Shown: in pieces, positions 12,801 to 13,591 of the stretch
How the letters are laid out: every line of letters starts with the position of its first letter
Numbering within the stretch: position 1 is the stretch's first letter
From: Chloroflexota bacterium
GTDB taxonomy: Bacteria > Chloroflexota > Anaerolineae > Promineifilales > Promineifilaceae
NCBI GenBank assembly: GCA_024223125.1
Contig: JAAEOP010001286.1
Location: 1 to 13,591 of the forward strand
DNA: 13,591 nucleotides
Reading direction: 5' to 3'
Program-made: the position numbers and the translations under genes
Notes under the pieces: generated by a model
What the model was told of the DNA's origin: nothing
Seen by the model: only the letters and a program-made list of their open reading frames with translations
Database searches by the model: none

Positions 12801-13591
12801 TCAGGGCGTGAAACTGCCGCCGCTTGAACAACTGACAAAATAACCTTCATCCACCTCAATCGTGAAGTCATTGAAGGGCAAGCCATCAATATGCGAGTCC
12901 CAGCCACCGCTTTGCCAGCGGTCAACCTCGGTGCAAGTATTGCCCTGGCTGTTGAGCGCATCCAGCAGAGTTTGGGCGGTGTATCCGGAGGAATAGGGGA
13001 TGGCAATCAGGTTCCAACTGGCTTGTATTGAGAGCGCCACGCTGCTAGAAAGGGTCGTTCCCGGCAAGTCCCAGGAGCCGAACCCCGTGCATTCCACAAA
13101 GTATCCGTGCCCCATCTCGATTGTGAAATTGTTGAACGGCATACCGTCAATGTGCGAATCCCAACCGCCGTTATGCCAGCGGGCAATCTCGGTGCAGGTG
13201 TTGCCCTGGCTGTTGACCATGTCCAGCAACCCTTGCGCTGTCAGAGGCGTAAGGGGCTGCACGGGCAAGCCGATCAGGTTCCAGCTGGGGGATAGGGGCA
13301 GGGTGGCTGTGGTGTAGGTTGTGAAAGTGGCCGTCACATGCTTCGTCTCCGTCATTGTCAGCAGGCAACTGCCTGTTCCCACGCAGTCGCCACTCCATCC
13401 TGTAAAGGTGGAACCGGTATCAGCTATAGCAGTTAAGGTAACGACTGTGCCCGGGTCTACTAATTCGGTGCAATCAGCCCCGCAGTCGATGCCAACCGGA
13501 TTGCTGGTGACCGTTCCTGTCCCATTACCTGCTGGCGTAACCGTCAGCAGACGTTTATCCAGAACAGTAAGGTCAAAAGGCCCTTGAAGAA
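12801..13591 (-). CDS. Partial surface protein with bacterial repeat domain and tandem 89-codon repeats
   Basis: The frame is open to the right edge of the window, so the 5' end is missing; the stop is at 12801-12803. About 263 residues are visible. The first 80 or so form a divergent InlB-B/Big-like bacterial repeat (LTVTPAGNGTGTVTSNPVG, two cysteine pairs, ending FTGWSGDCVGTGSCLLTMT). Then come two homologous units whose SWNLI motifs begin at 13286 and 13019, 267 bases (89 codons) apart. Each has SWNLI, a QGNTCTE motif, RW..GGWDSHIDG.PFN.F and GYFV.C. The second unit ends the protein at GGSFTP, with no anchor or sorting signal. It is probably an extracellular or cell-surface protein. The region looks richer in G+C than the core genes and has no ACGGCCGT octamer, which suggests a different history. 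Confidence 0.78.
   Translation of the reverse strand, partial: LQGPFDLTVLDKRLLTVTPAGNGTGTVTSNPVGIDCGADCTELVDPGTVVTLTAIADTGSTFTGWSGDCVGTGSCLLTMTETKHVTATFTTYTTATLPLSPSWNLIGLPVQPLTPLTAQGLLDMVNSQGNTCTEIARWHNGGWDSHIDGMPFNNFTIEMGHGYFVECTGFGSWDLPGTTLSSSVALSIQASWNLIAIPYSSGYTAQTLLDALNSQGNTCTEVDRWQSGGWDSHIDGLPFNDFTIEVDEGYFVSCSSGGSFTP

Noticed and set aside
1..13591. CRISPR array, tRNA, rRNA or replication origin
   Set aside because: I saw no regularly spaced repeat-spacer pattern, no cloverleaf with an acceptor and T-arm, no rRNA-like segment and no DnaA-box cluster.

Overview
The window looks like chromosomal DNA of a free-living, probably Gram-positive-type or monoderm environmental bacterium. The gene content fits a Chloroflexota (Anaerolineae/Caldilineae-like) genome: a Tat-exported coiled-coil protein, surface proteins with fibronectin-like and bacterial-repeat domains, GlgB, a long phosphoglucomutase, and transposase debris. 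This assignment is inference from the proteins, not a database result. A striking feature is the palindromic octamer ACGGCCGT, counted 16 times by eye between 1877 and 11765 where about 0.2 would be expected by chance. It is absent from the two transposase fragments and from the surface-protein gene at the right edge, so it behaves like a marker of resident DNA.

Layout. 1-1370: debris of a DUF6399-type transposase, broken by one in-frame amber codon, followed by an orphan coding tail. 1375-2385 (-): a DUF1269 domain fused to a LURP-one-related domain. 2484-4238 (+): a SulP-family anion permease, divergent from the previous gene. 4241-4460: a compact structured region between convergent genes, ending in a terminator hairpin; on the minus strand it reads as a candidate small RNA or glgB 3'UTR element with three C-rich (CCUCC) segments. 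4618-6822 (-): glgB. 6950-8008 (-): a Tat-exported coiled-coil protein with its own terminator. 8061-8120 (-) and 9169-9279 (-): two candidate small ORFs with good Shine-Dalgarno sequences. 8201-9121 (-): era. 9386-11035 (+): pgm. 11077-11301 (-): an orphan coding relic without a start. 11396-11653 (+): the C-terminal end of an ISAs1-family transposase. 11728-12612 (-): a secreted fibronectin-III protein with a C-terminal membrane anchor. 12801-13591 (-): a partial surface protein with two copies of an 89-codon repeat.

How it fits together. GlgB (glycogen branching) and Pgm (glucose-1-phosphate/glucose-6-phosphate interconversion) are both glycogen-metabolism enzymes, but they are on opposite strands and not in one operon. 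SulP and the DUF1269-LOR protein share a 98-bp divergent control region. Era is a housekeeping ribosome-assembly GTPase. The two ends of the window (1-1370 and 11036-13591) are accessory in character, with transposase remnants, orphan coding tails and surface proteins, while 1375-11035 is a stable core block.
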